DNA from: Graphiopsis chlorocephala
Taxonomy: Eukaryota > Ascomycota > Dothideomycetes > Cladosporiales > Cladosporiaceae
Length of the DNA: 64,000 nt
Assembly (NCBI GenBank): GCA_022828445.1
Contig: JAIZZJ010000010.1
Span: 1,240,001 to 1,304,000, forward strand
Reading direction: 5' to 3'
Below are positions 1-10,212 of this stretch, piece after piece (the stretch's first letter is position 1; each line of letters starts with the position of its first letter). The translations under genes and the position numbers were made by a program. The notes below the pieces were generated by a model. That model was not told where the DNA came from. It did not search any database and saw only the letters and a list, made by a program, of their open reading frames with translations.

Positions 1-2914
1 CGAACATTTCTCCGGTAACGACACCAGCGGTTTGACGTTGTGCAAGGGTGTTCAGAAGAGTCGTCTTACCAGCGCCAGAGGCACCAACAAGGGCAACCAT
101 GACACCAGGCTTGGCATAACCGTTGACACCGTTCAAAAGTTGCTTCTCTCCACCAAGGTAGGGAACGGTGTACTTGACATCGCGCCAGGTGAAGATAGAA
201 TCGCTCTTGGAGATGTTTGCAAGCGCTTCATCTTGCGCCTTGTCATCAGCCTCCTCTCCCATGGGCGAGTTTTTCTTAGTAGAAGAACTGCTGTCACTAC
301 CAGTAGTCGCAGCGGCTTTCTCCTCATCATGAGATGAACTCTCTTGGAACTTGACTTGCTTCTTAGCCTTGCGAGACTTCTTGAAGATTAAAGCACCACC
401 GCCGCCTTCGTTGAATTGGAACAGCTCGTTCGCAACCACAGTAATGAGGATGTAGAGAACGGTGAAAGCGATGACCACCCCAAAGTTACGCCACAAATGC
501 GTACGCGTATAACTGTACTGTGTTTGCAGGTATGCCGCGCCGTCCACAGTCTGTGCGTTGACTTGTGCACCAGGAAGAGCACATCCTTGGTATGCAGGAT
601 CGATGCCTGGGCCCTGTGGAACGAGCTGGCTGGGCGCACACTCCATCACACGGCCCGCGAACTCGTTTGTCAGTACTGCTTCGAAGCTGTAACTGATGGG
701 ATTGACGTGATAGAGCCATCCAAACCAGATATACTTGCTAAGTAGCTGAGTTTTAGGGATGACGTAGCCAGTGTAGATGATCAACAAGTTGAGCGCAACA
801 CCAGAGAACCGCACAGCAGTGTCGATTTCCGGACTGACCGACGCAAACATTCGGTAGAGAGCGGTGAGCAGGATGGTGTTGACGTAGACAAAGAGCAGCC
901 AGATGAAAAATTTGCTTGCCGTGACATCCAGTTGTGTCATAAAGTACATGATGATACCAAAGATGACGACCTGAACGGCGATGACCGGAAGATCGGTAAT
1001 GACACGAGCGATACTGACGGCAGATGGACGGTAGAAGGCGTATTCCTTGTGCCTGGCGACAACGGCTCTGCCACCGACCGCCTTCATGAGCTCGGTCAAT
1101 TGGAGCCAACCAAGGAACAAGATACTGAAGAAGAGAGCACCACCGCGACTGAATGCACCAGACGTGTTGAGTGACTCGCCGTAAAAGAGGGAACCCACGA
1201 TAAGACCGTTCGAGATAATGATGAAGACCTTAGTCCAGATAGTGGTAGTGTCGCCAAGGATGAGCCAGAATTCACGCTTTGTGCATGCGATGACCTGTCT
1301 CGGGAAACTGACAGTGTAGGAGGACGATTTGGAGACGTGTTTTGACTTGCTTTCCTGCACAGCACCTTCAAACTGTTTGGCATCGGCAAAGTCGGTTTCC
1401 TGGATGTGCTTCTCGTAGGCAGCCATATCTTCAAGTAGCCTCTGGTAGTGAACAGACGCCCTGAAGGCCTTTTCGAGCTCCTCGGGTGTCTTGGGTGTGC
1501 GGTCCTCCCAGCCAGGGCGGAAGCGACGCTCCACAGGATCCGTGACAGCAGTAAGGAAATCTGCTGTCGTCTGCCTTGAAGGGCACTCGAACCCAAGATC
1601 AATGAAGTACTGCTTAGCCTCACTTGCAGGGCCCATGAAGACTTGACGGCCGTCGTCGATGACAAGGACCTTGTCCATCACGTTGTAAATGCCTTCACCG
1701 GCTTGGTAAAGAGTGACCATCGTCGTGCGGTCAGAGACATCAGTCATGATGCGCAATGAGCGAGCATAGTCAAGAGCAGTGGATGCATCAAGACCTCTGG
1801 TCGAGTTGTCCCAAGCGACCACAGTTGACTTGGAGGCCAAAGTTTCGGCGATGGAGACACGCTTTCTCTCGCCTCCGGAAACACCGCGAGTGTATTCGTC
1901 GCCAACCATCGTGTACTTGGTGTGAGAGATGCCGAACATCTTCATCAAAGCAGTGGCGATGACGTCAATCTCGCCTCGTGCCTTTTTCTGAGTCTTGGTC
2001 ATGAGAGCGAACGTCAGCGTCTTCCAGACGTTCATGACGGCCATGTGAGTGTCGTCTTCTTGGTTGTAGACGACCTCACCACGGTACATCTTCCTCTGCT
2101 TCTCAGCAGACAGACCACCGTAGGAAACATCGCCGGTGACATCGGCATAGCTCTCACGGTTGTTAGTGACAGCTTTCAAGAAAGTGCTGCAGCCGGAACC
2201 GGGCCGTCCGAGGACAAGCATCATTTCTCCGTCACGTACGCATCCGTTGAAACCATGGATGAGTGTCTTGAGGTTGCCGCCACCGAAAGAGAGCTTGGGG
2301 ATGAAGCGTGTGATGATGTGGTAAAGATCCGGTCCAAAGGTTCCAATGATGGCATCTGGCAAAGTCCTCGCGAACGAGGCGCCACCGCCAACGCCCTTAA
2401 CGGTAAGATCTTTGAAGATTACGCCAACCTTCTTCGCAGACTGGCCTTCGGTACGTTTTTCAAAGTGGCCCTCTCGCATGAACTGGTCGAGTTCAAAGTC
2501 ATCCTCTTTCTCTCCGCCTGCTTCGAGGTCGCCCCCAATATCTGTGCCATCGCCTTCCGTTTCCCTGTTGGTGTGTGAGGTGGGCGGACGTGCGCTTGCC
2601 CTGCTCTTACGACGGGTCGCGCTAGCATGGCTGCGTTGAGTATCTTGTGTCCGCGTCCTCTCAAGATTGGTCAGGTCACTCCTGAGATTCTGGAAGTCCC
2701 TCAGGGCGTCCTGCTCGTTAATGCCGCCAACGTCTTTTTCACCCCAGGTTCCAGTGCGGTCGCGGTCTTCGTCCGAGTCGCTCGGTTCGTGAGGAGGGTG
2801 TAGGCGACCAGCGTTGTCGTGTGTATCGCCGCGGTGCCAGGCGTTCTGTGATGGCAGAGTTGTTCCAGTTTCGCTGCGCGTGAGCCTGCGCTCATCAACG
2901 CCTGATCCCCACAT
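1..2914 (-). CDS. PDR-type (ABCG) multidrug efflux transporter, 3' end outside window
   Basis: N-terminal two thirds of a full-size pleiotropic drug resistance ABC transporter, a plasma-membrane ATP-driven exporter of hydrophobic toxicants. The ATG is at 2914 and the frame stays open to base 1 (about 971 codons, no intron seen). In order: a hydrophilic extension of about 150 residues; NBD1 with Walker A GRPGSGCST near residue 233, signature VSGGERKR near 345, and WDNSTRGLD at Walker B; TMD1 about 530-835; a charged linker; and the start of NBD2 with canonical Walker A GASGAGKTT near 941. Cys for the Walker A Lys and Asn for the Walker B Glu in NBD1 are the normal degenerate PDR state, so NBD2 should carry the intact Walker motifs. 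The rest of NBD2 and TMD2 lie off the left edge. The family call is secure; the substrate cannot be told. Confidence 0.95.
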   Translation of the reverse strand, partial: MWGSGVDERRLTRSETGTTLPSQNAWHRGDTHDNAGRLHPPHEPSDSDEDRDRTGTWGEKDVGGINEQDALRDFQNLRSDLTNLERTRTQDTQRSHASATRRKSRASARPPTSHTNRETEGDGTDIGGDLEAGGEKEDDFELDQFMREGHFEKRTEGQSAKKVGVIFKDLTVKGVGGGASFARTLPDAIIGTFGPDLYHIITRFIPKLSFGGGNLKTLIHGFNGCVRDGEMMLVLGRPGSGCSTFLKAVTNNRESYADVTGDVSYGGLSAEKQRKMYRGEVVYNQEDDTHMAVMNVWKTLTFALMTKTQKKARGEIDVIATALMKMFGISHTKYTMVGDEYTRGVSGGERKRVSIAETLASKSTVVAWDNSTRGLDASTALDYARSLRIMTDVSDRTTMVTLYQAGEGIYNVMDKVLVIDDGRQVFMGPASEAKQYFIDLGFECPSRQTTADFLTAVTDPVERRFRPGWEDRTPKTPEELEKAFRASVHYQRLLEDMAAYEKHIQETDFADAKQFEGAVQESKSKHVSKSSSYTVSFPRQVIACTKREFWLILGDTTTIWTKVFIIISNGLIVGSLFYGESLNTSGAFSRGGALFFSILFLGWLQLTELMKAVGGRAVVARHKEYAFYRPSAVSIARVITDLPVIAVQVVIFGIIMYFMTQLDVTASKFFIWLLFVYVNTILLTALYRMFASVSPEIDTAVRFSGVALNLLIIYTGYVIPKTQLLSKYIWFGWLYHVNPISYSFEAVLTNEFAGRVMECAPSQLVPQGPGIDPAYQGCALPGAQVNAQTVDGAAYLQTQYSYTRTHLWRNFGVVIAFTVLYILITVVANELFQFNEGGGGALIFKKSRKAKKQVKFQESSSHDEEKAAATTGSDSSSSTKKNSPMGEEADDKAQDEALANISKSDSIFTWRDVKYTVPYLGGEKQLLNGVNGYAKPGVMVALVGASGAGKTTLLNTLAQRQTAGVVTGEMF

Positions 2915-4905
2915 ATTGTGTTGGCGTCGGTATCGAATCTGATGATTGAGAGAGTGTCTGAAGTTGGGTGAGGTGGATAAAGAAAAAAAAAAGCTGGTTT
3001 GTGAGCGCGCGGCGTCTGGCGCTGCTATTCACTCGACAAACGAGATGTCGCCTTGGAATGAAGGGGAGGCAGAGTGAGTGGTCAATGAGAAAGAGACTGG
3101 CGAAAAGCAGTCTTTCTTACCACATGGCAACGCAACGGGCGAGCGCGCGGGTACTAGTAGAGTGACGATTGGGAGCTACTCGGAGTTTGGAAATAAGGAA
3201 GCTGAATAATGCGTGGGCACGCCGTTTGCTGCTGGTCCACAACCTGGACCCGCGCGTGCGGCCGCCGCGGTGGCAGAAAAGGATGAGGCAACTCAGCATA
3301 GAAACACCATGATATCGTCATTGCGGGCCAAGCACCGCTGAACGACGCATCGGCCAAGCAAATGCCAACGGCAACGGCTTGCGATTAGTCAAAAAGGAGG
3401 ACGATAGTCAGGCAATTGAGAATCATCCCGTGCCATTCGATTCGCTGCTACAACAATCAGCTATCTCTACACTCGTTTCGTTATACCCCAATGGCTGCAT
3501 CAATGTCGTTTCCATGCAAGCAAGAGTGATCCCAAGCTCATGCAAGCCGCTGACGAATCCCTGCCGTCCAGTGTTTAGCGTTTTTTTAAAAGCGCTCCCG
3601 CGCAAATCTTCACACGCGCTAATCTAACTCCCCTATCTCCGCCGATGCGGTCTTCCTAATCGAGACTTGCCGCTGCCATCACTCATTCTTCATCATGTCG
3701 TGCAATGTCAACAGAACCGCCGGCATGACCGTTTAACGCTGCTTCTTGTCTTCCAGCCTTGAAGATAGAAATTCGAATGCATAGCGTGTGTGCCTTCATG
3801 AACCTTACACAAGTTTGATACTTGTGATTACACGTGGCCATTCGCCCAACGGTCCATATCAGAGACACATCCTCCGTCTCCGTTCTCGAGACTCTTACAA
3901 ATGCAACGTGGATTAGCGATCAGTCTCGCACGCAGGGCTGGGCGCTGCATACATATACATACATATACATATTGCACTTACCGCAATCGATTCATTGTGC
4001 TATCGCATCTCCACTCTACCTGACACGCACAGATCTCCACGCGAGCGCCAACGCTTGCTGTGGAATCCACTACGCAATCCACCGCTCGCTTGTGGCTCGG
4101 CCTTCCGGCAGGGCAAGCCCACAGATCTGGTGCCGTATCAATAAGCAAAATCGGACTTGGAAGCTCTGAAATCGTTGTCGTCCATCATCGTCAATATTTT
4201 CAGTGCTGCCACTGTCGATTATTGTCAACGTGTCATCAGTGATTGGGCACCGAGATTTTATTGCAAGTGATACACGCAAGATCAAAAGTCTTTCTACTCA
4301 AACCAACCACCGTCCACGGCCACCGGCAAGTCTTCTGGATGTAAACGTGTACACGGCAAGTAAGGTCCGATTTTTCGGGGTTCGATTAGCGCACACGGAA
4401 CGTGTAAACGGATTACAGATCAGCCTTGTGTGCTTCATGACTTGCAAAACTTCATAGGACGGCAAAACTCGACTCGCGTAATCTGTGATCCAGCCATCTC
4501 CGTGTGTGGTGATGGGCCATGGCAGATCCTGAAACACACTTGAAGTCTTGTGCTCCGCGAGCCACGGTAGCCATTCATATCCATCTCCTAAGACTTGCTC
4601 CGAAGCTGTAGCATGATTGTCTCCGAGCTGATACATCCTCCTGATGTGCCTTTGGAGCAGAAGTGCGCACCACGCCCACGCTCTCGATGGCAGGCCCTTC
4701 TCTCGGTCGCAAGCGAGATGGCGCGACTGGGGCTGTGTCTGCAGCTCGGGCTTGGGATCACCGTAGCGCCCAAGCAAAGCGCAGCTGGGCCAGTGGTGCA
4801 AAAATCGCCCGTTCAGCCGTGCTGTGGTATACTGTAAGTTAGTCGGTGTGTAACAACGCCTCCGCCGTGTCCAGTGCAAAATAGCTCAACACCACGCATG
4901 GCGAC
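2915..4905. other. Intergenic, promoter side of the PDR transporter
   Basis: About 2 kb between the divergent PDR transporter and the membrane-protein gene at 4906. It holds an A-rich run around 2980-2992 (a T-run on the coding strand of the transporter leader) and an ACATAT-type simple repeat at about 3949-3973. No convincing gene: a 193-codon frame at 4298-4879 (-) has no recognisable domain and an odd Trp/His/Arg-rich composition. Confidence 0.6.
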
Positions 4906-6687
4906 ATGGAAGAAATCGATCCTTCCACCCTCCTCTCACACCCGGGCCCCCGATGGGGCATGAGATGGTTTGACGGCGGGCTCGAAGACTTGCAACTGGA
5001 CATTGTCGGCTTCCTGGCCATATTGGGCGAAGATGCAGTGCGGAAGACTGCGAGGCTGGCGTCGCTGTCGAGCATCTTCTACCTGCCTCGCCTAATGCCG
5101 GCGCCTCACTCGCTGCTCTATGTGGAAAGACCTGAGAACATCGAAAGCGTGCGCGCATCGGTCACCGCAGTGCATTCCGGGAATCAACGAGACTATTTGA
5201 ACCACGTCGCGGATGCGCTATTGTAAGGCTGCGCGAATTATGCTGACAATGAGGCATATTGTACTAACTTTAATTCTTTAGCGGTTTCCAGATGCAGCCT
5301 TTCGAGGTGCGATGCCTTAGAATCCGACAGGTGGACTACCAGGGTTCGCTGCGGACCACAGGTGGTGGTGCCGTGAGAGCAAACCTGTTTGGACCTGTGA
5401 ATCTTGTCAACATGTTTGGATGCATCCTGTCAATTGCGCTGTTTGTGCTTTCAGTGGTATACGGTGATGGCATGTCTCTGATAGCCACCGTCCTCTTATC
5501 GCTCCTCTCGTCGCTTATTGGTCTGACCAGTCGGTGGCACATGCAATTCAAGAAACGACCTGTTGGCGCTCGCGACCCTCCGGGTGACTGCGTGATAAGA
5601 TGGCCGAATGGATCGTGAGTTGTAGTATCTTTCGCTGATTTGATGAGATCACAGTCTAACCACGGTGCACAGCTACCTCGTGTTGAAATGCAACGAATCA
5701 CTAGCACATCAGTTGCTCTTTGCACCCGATGCGATTGCTTATAAGCTCCAGCATTCTGGTCACTTCATCCCCGTATCCTTGCTCGGCACACTTATCCTTA
5801 TGATCAGCGTCATTGCTCTCGCCAACGCCAAAATACAGCTACAGATCGCATGGGCCGCTTCATATGTCATACTGAACATTGGACACTGGATGGCAGCCGC
5901 ACTCCCAAGATGTGCGTATATTTCTTTACTTGCACTATTGCTTCCAGTCACCTCTTTTGGTTCTTGCTCGTAATCTGCCTATGGCTGTGTCCAAACAGAG
6001 TTCATGGACGCTCCGACGTCTTCAGCGTGATACTACTATGCTATGCGTTGCCAAGGAGAGATCAAGATATCTCAACGGCATGCATAGTTGCTTCAGTCTC
6101 TATGACTGTTGATACTATCACTTTGACCAGTGAGGTACCAACGAGTTTTGCAAGCGCGTCAGTGGAAAGGTAGCTTGTCGAACGCAAAATTCGCACGCAG
6201 AACACGCGCAAGGCCCTTCTAGTCCCAATGCCATGATTTATAGCACTCACTGACTTTACCAGCTTGGTCTTTCGACTTCTCAGGATATGAAATTGAAGAG
6301 GAGCACTTGTCTTCCGGCGGCAAGTCAGCATCATTTGCCGAGGGCCTCTTTAAAGCGATCGTTTTCACTCGCTCCACTTCTTGGATCAAGCTCAACACAA
6401 CAGTTCCCGACACGGAGCATTGGAGAGAATGGTTAAGACAGGCAGAGCTTGCGGCGAATCAATGTCGAACGTCTGATGATATCGTCGAAGAAGTGCCAAT
6501 GCCTCGTGCACTCCGCAGACACGGGTATGTTGATAAGTGCAAACTGTATAATTATGAGAACTGTGCTAATTGTATGTGTAGTATGTCACCCATCTGTACA
6601 TTCCCATCTTTGAAGAAGAGGCTTGCGCTAGAAGGAGTTCTTAATCCGCACCTCCATTGCATATTTTTCGTGCTATACGAACAATGA
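4906..6687 (+). CDS. Polytopic membrane protein of unknown function, 5 exons
   Basis: Not recognised as an enzyme; it looks like a fungal-conserved membrane protein. Proposed exons: 4906-5222, 5282-5614, 5673-5911, 6263-6524, 6582-6687. Exon joins restore smooth protein: ADAL-F-GFQMQPF, RWPNG-S-YLVLK, and AAALPR-S-WSFDFSGYEIEEE. Four or so hydrophobic stretches are visible: two in exon 2 (NMFGCILSIALFVLSVVYG and the following Leu/Ser-rich one) and two in exon 3. The C-terminal half is soluble and ends in a charged, Trp-containing region. Intron 3 is about 351 bp, far longer than the others. The last junction is ambiguous: the canonical donor GTATGT at 6525 gives the end at 6687, while a weaker GT at 6529 gives a YVTHLYIPIFEEEA tail and a stop at 6642-6644. 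No catalytic motif is seen. Confidence 0.7.
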
Positions 6688-6957
6688 TCACAGTTCCTGG
6701 CCGAGCTGCACAACAAAACTAACTACAGATTCGCAGGTACATGGGGCAAAGCACATGCATGCGGCGTCACGCACGAAACCCCAAATCCGGATATTTTCCA
6801 GTCCGACAAAGCCTTTAACGACATAGCGAATCGCCTTTTGACGAAAGAGATGACACCAGTACCCGAATGAGATATACATAGCCGCCAATGTACATGACCC
6901 TGTAATGAACTTTTATCGATCGATTGACTACAAATCTAAAAAGCCAATATGTCACAA

Positions 6958-8373
6958 TTATTTAGTCAAGACCTTGCTGACCTCCGAGGGCACATCGTAC
7001 GAACCGAGCTTCCGGTATTGTTTCGCAGCAAGCCCAGTCTTACCTGCGCGGCATGTCAGTCAGAGAGAACCTCTAACGATTGAACAGAGCGTACTCACAT
7101 CCCAGCCAGATGAAGAAGTACATTAGCATTTCTTGCACAACGCCCATGTCTTGCTTCATCCCACTGCGCTTGTCGGCTTCCTGTCGGATCCACAGCAATC
7201 TTGGAATGCGCATGTCGGAGTAAAGCTTCGCAGCAAGACGCCAGCCGCTCTGGTCTTGATCCCGGTGATGCGCAAGCAACATGGCTAGGATTTCGCAATC
7301 TTCCAACGCCATGCTTGCGCCTTGGCCGCTACCTGATGATGTGTTGTCAGTAAACGCGCATGGGGCTGATTTCATATCAACGTGTACATACTCGGCTGCA
7401 GTGCATGAGCGGCATCTCCTAGAATCACACAGCCACCGTTCTCCCAGGTGGGTATGTCGGGTGTTGTGAAGGTTGGATAAACACTATCGACTTCCACGTT
7501 TTCGATCACCCGCTGCACCACAGGATTTCTCCAGTTACGATGGCGCTCAGCAAGCTGACGCTTAGCATCATCGCGGTCAATCCGGCGCCAGTCCGTTGGA
7601 CACTCGGCAAGCGAGTATGTCGACCACCATGCGGCTTCGCTGCCATGTTTTCGAGGGTCAGTAGCTTCAGAAGAACTGTACCCGTATCCAAAAAAGCCAT
7701 TCGCGCCAAAGACAACATTCATCTCTCCGTTTTTAACACCTTCAAGCTTGGTGCTGTGCACAAATCCACCAACGCCTGTCAGGCCTTGATAGATTGGCTT
7801 CACCTCCTCGCCCAACACAGCCTTCCTAACCCTGGACCACACCCCATCACAACCCGCCACCAAATCCGCCTCGATCTGTCCGCCGTCTTCGAACATGACC
7901 TTGCACCTATCTCCTTGTTTCGCGTCACCGGGAAAGACCTCAACGACCTTCTTGTGACCCACGATGGCAGAATCCGCCACTCTCCTCCTCAAACACTGCC
8001 AAAACGCCGCTCGTCCAACCAGCACTCCTCCACCTCCCTCAGCGACCTGCGCCTCCCCAAGGAACCACCCTCTAGCACTGCTCATCCGCCACCAGTCCAT
8101 CCAGTGCCCAGTTCTCAAGATCTCCTGCTCCAGCTCGGGATCCAGACGCCGTAGGACTCGAAGGCCGATGGGCGAGAAACCTAGTGCACCGCCGATGAAA
8201 GATGCATTGGATGTCTGGTTATCGCCGTCGTTGTCAGTTGTGACTGGCGTGGCGGAACGTGCTTCATATATGATGACTGAATGGGCGCTTGTGAGTCCGA
8301 GCTTTTGCAGCCAGAGGTATAGTGAGAGGCCGGATATGCCACCACCAATGATTGCGATATGCATGGTTGTCAT
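6958..8373 (-). CDS. Class A FAD-dependent monooxygenase (salicylate hydroxylase-like)
   Basis: Flavoprotein hydroxylase using FAD and NAD(P)H and probably acting on a small aromatic or polycyclic substrate. Exons (coding order): 8373-7392, 7332-7099, 7043-6958; introns are 59 and 55 bp with GTATGT/CAG and GTGAGT/CAG ends; 433 aa. The three family signatures are present: N-terminal Rossmann HIAIIGGGISGLSLY directly after the start, the DG motif GCDGVWSRVR near the middle, and the GD motif GDAAHALQPS-SGQGASMALED, which is completed exactly across intron 1. Intron 2 is inferred from the strong GTGAGTAC donor; without it the protein would end early in ALFNR. I start at 8373 because the FAD motif follows at once; an upstream in-frame ATG at 8463 adds 30 unlike residues. 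Substrate unknown; there is no biosynthetic cluster around it. Confidence 0.9.
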
Positions 8374-8862
8374 TCGCACGTATAAGGAGACAAAGTGATT
8401 ATTGTTGGATGTAGATTGGCCTATGAGATCAGTGGAGGAGGAACGGCGATTTGTCAGTACCAACTACCATGTATTTAGGCAGGAGACTTGAGTGAGGCAG
8501 TATCATTCGCTGCTGTTTTAACAACTCTAGATACATTGTCAAGACTGTCTATATAGTTTTGCGCAACAGGCAACCACTTCGCACTCGCGAGTGTATGGAA
8601 AGGCGGGGCCAGTGATATTCTGGCTTCTGACTCTGGGGGTCATGCCACGATCAGCTGAGACCTAGAAAGCAAAGGATTTGATCTATGCCACAAGAGTAAA
8701 AGCGTTGTAATGACATATGTATCCTCTGTTCATTGGACTGCCTTCAAGCGCGACACTAGGCGAACGTTTGCGATCAGCTGTAAATGCACCTCTATCAGGC
8801 GACCATGCGCACTATCGTGTACTCTATTTATGACACAATACTCTCGCGCTTGTCGTTCACCC
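8374..8862. other. Intergenic between two minus-strand genes
   Basis: 489 bp containing the promoter of the FAD monooxygenase and the 3' flank of the Rho-like gene. No gene, repeat or RNA recognised. Confidence 0.6.
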
Positions 8863-9655
8863 TCACATGACACTACATGGTGTCCCATCGGACTGGCCAC
8901 CTTTGGCAGTAGTAGTCATCGCCGCTGTCTTTGCAATGTCTTCGAAGACTTCTCGGCACAACTTGGTCATTGTCAGCGTACTGCTATAAACATCGAAAGA
9001 TACAACAGTGCTTACTTCTCCCGTCATTGCACTGCATTCACAATACCGATCACATCGCATCTTCTGCGCGATTCCGAGTGCTTCCTGTGGGTACACAAAC
9101 TTGCGTCCGTTGATTGGTTGCTGATCTTCAGATTCAGTGCCATCGATCGCAGGTTTCACGGAGCCGCCATAATCATCCTGGCTGCGAACGTCTCGTTTCA
9201 AGCCGAGCAGGACAACAGGTAATGTGTCGTTGTCGTTGAAATGTGTCTCGACGAGCGGTTTCCAATACTTGTGGACGCTCGTCAACGACTCTGGATTTCC
9301 GATGGAATAACATAAGACGACCAGTGCTGGACGCAGAAGAGTGAAATTTTCAGGAGATGCGGTGTCATAGAAGTTGAAGCGATAAGGCCTGTTGTACATG
9401 CGGATATTGAATGGAAAAGGCTGGTCCATGTCCCGCAGTACTGGTAAGGGCTCATTCGAGGAGTGGCCTTGGGTGCCCAACGTCAGGCGGCTGAGGCAGG
9501 TTCAGCATAAGATAGATGTCCAACTTCACGAAAGACAAGGTAGGAAAGATGAAGAAACAGCGAGAGACTCACGACAGAAATGTCGACTTACCCACTTCAG
9601 CATCACCAAGGAGGAGGATGGGCACCTCGGGTGCATCAACGGTGGGGTCTGCCAT
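8863..9655 (-). CDS. Atypical Rho-like small GTPase with CaaX box
   Basis: Ras-superfamily protein, 218 aa, exons (coding order) 9655-9573, 9490-9016, 8961-8863; introns are 82 and 54 bp. G1 is GDAEVGKST (about residues 16-24) and the joined sequence runs on as FLSRLTLGTQ. G3 reads DTASPENF where Rho proteins have DTAGQEDY; G4 is GLKRDVR (Rho: TKxDLR-like); G5 is ECSAMTGE, followed after the second splice by LCREVFEDIA, a typical Rho C-terminal helix. It ends in CSVM, a CaaX prenylation box, so membrane attachment is expected. The switch I Thr is not evident (LPVLRD where Rho has VPTVFD), the switch II Gln61 equivalent is Pro, and the stretch between LLRP and VVLCYS is about nine residues shorter than in Rho. 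Inference: low or no GTP hydrolysis, as in Rnd/RhoH-type proteins. Fairly sure of the family, unsure of function. Confidence 0.85.
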
Positions 9656-10212
9656 GATCACGTGAAATGAAGTGATGACTGGAAGAGGTGTTTGTCTAGT
9701 AAAGCAAAGTGAGCATGACAGAATGAAAGCGTTCCACCCACAGCGATGGCATCCGGCACGTGCAGGCAGTCTTGTGCAAGGCTGGGCGTGAGGCGATAAG
9801 GATAAGGCTGCAGCAGTCAAGTTGCCCTGAAGCTGCTGACTTCGCGTAAGTGCATGTGCATTTGCATGGCATCCTCCTCCCCGCGTCGCACGGGCCGCAT
9901 CGTCACATCTCTTCTTGCGCAAGAATCTCTGCTAGTGACGCTTTTGCATGCCTTCGTTCTCAATATGACCAATTGTTATTCCTTCCTCCACCTCCTCCTA
10001 CACACCACTCCGGTAACGGCCTCGGTGAACACCAGAGCCCGGTGTTCCGCCATAACTCCTCGTCCTCCCTAGCCATCCTTGACTTTGTCTCCGAGTCAAA
10101 GCAGCCTCTGAAGAAAAGTCGGAGCTTCGAATAGCGACAATATTATCACCTCTCACCACATACGCCGAATCCGTATCCACACAAGCACCTTCGATCTACG
10201 CCTCGAAACACC
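9656..10212. promoter_or_regulatory. Bidirectional promoter, Rho-like GTPase / PRPP synthetase
   Basis: 557 bp between two divergent start codons. On the PRPP synthetase side there is a pyrimidine-rich stretch at about 9978-10015 (TCCTCC/CACC runs), a common feature just upstream of fungal transcription starts. No specific operator recognised. Confidence 0.5.

Noticed and set aside
4298..4879. 193-codon frame on the minus strand
   Set aside because: No domain, no splice support, and unusual Trp/His/Arg/Cys content; taken as chance.
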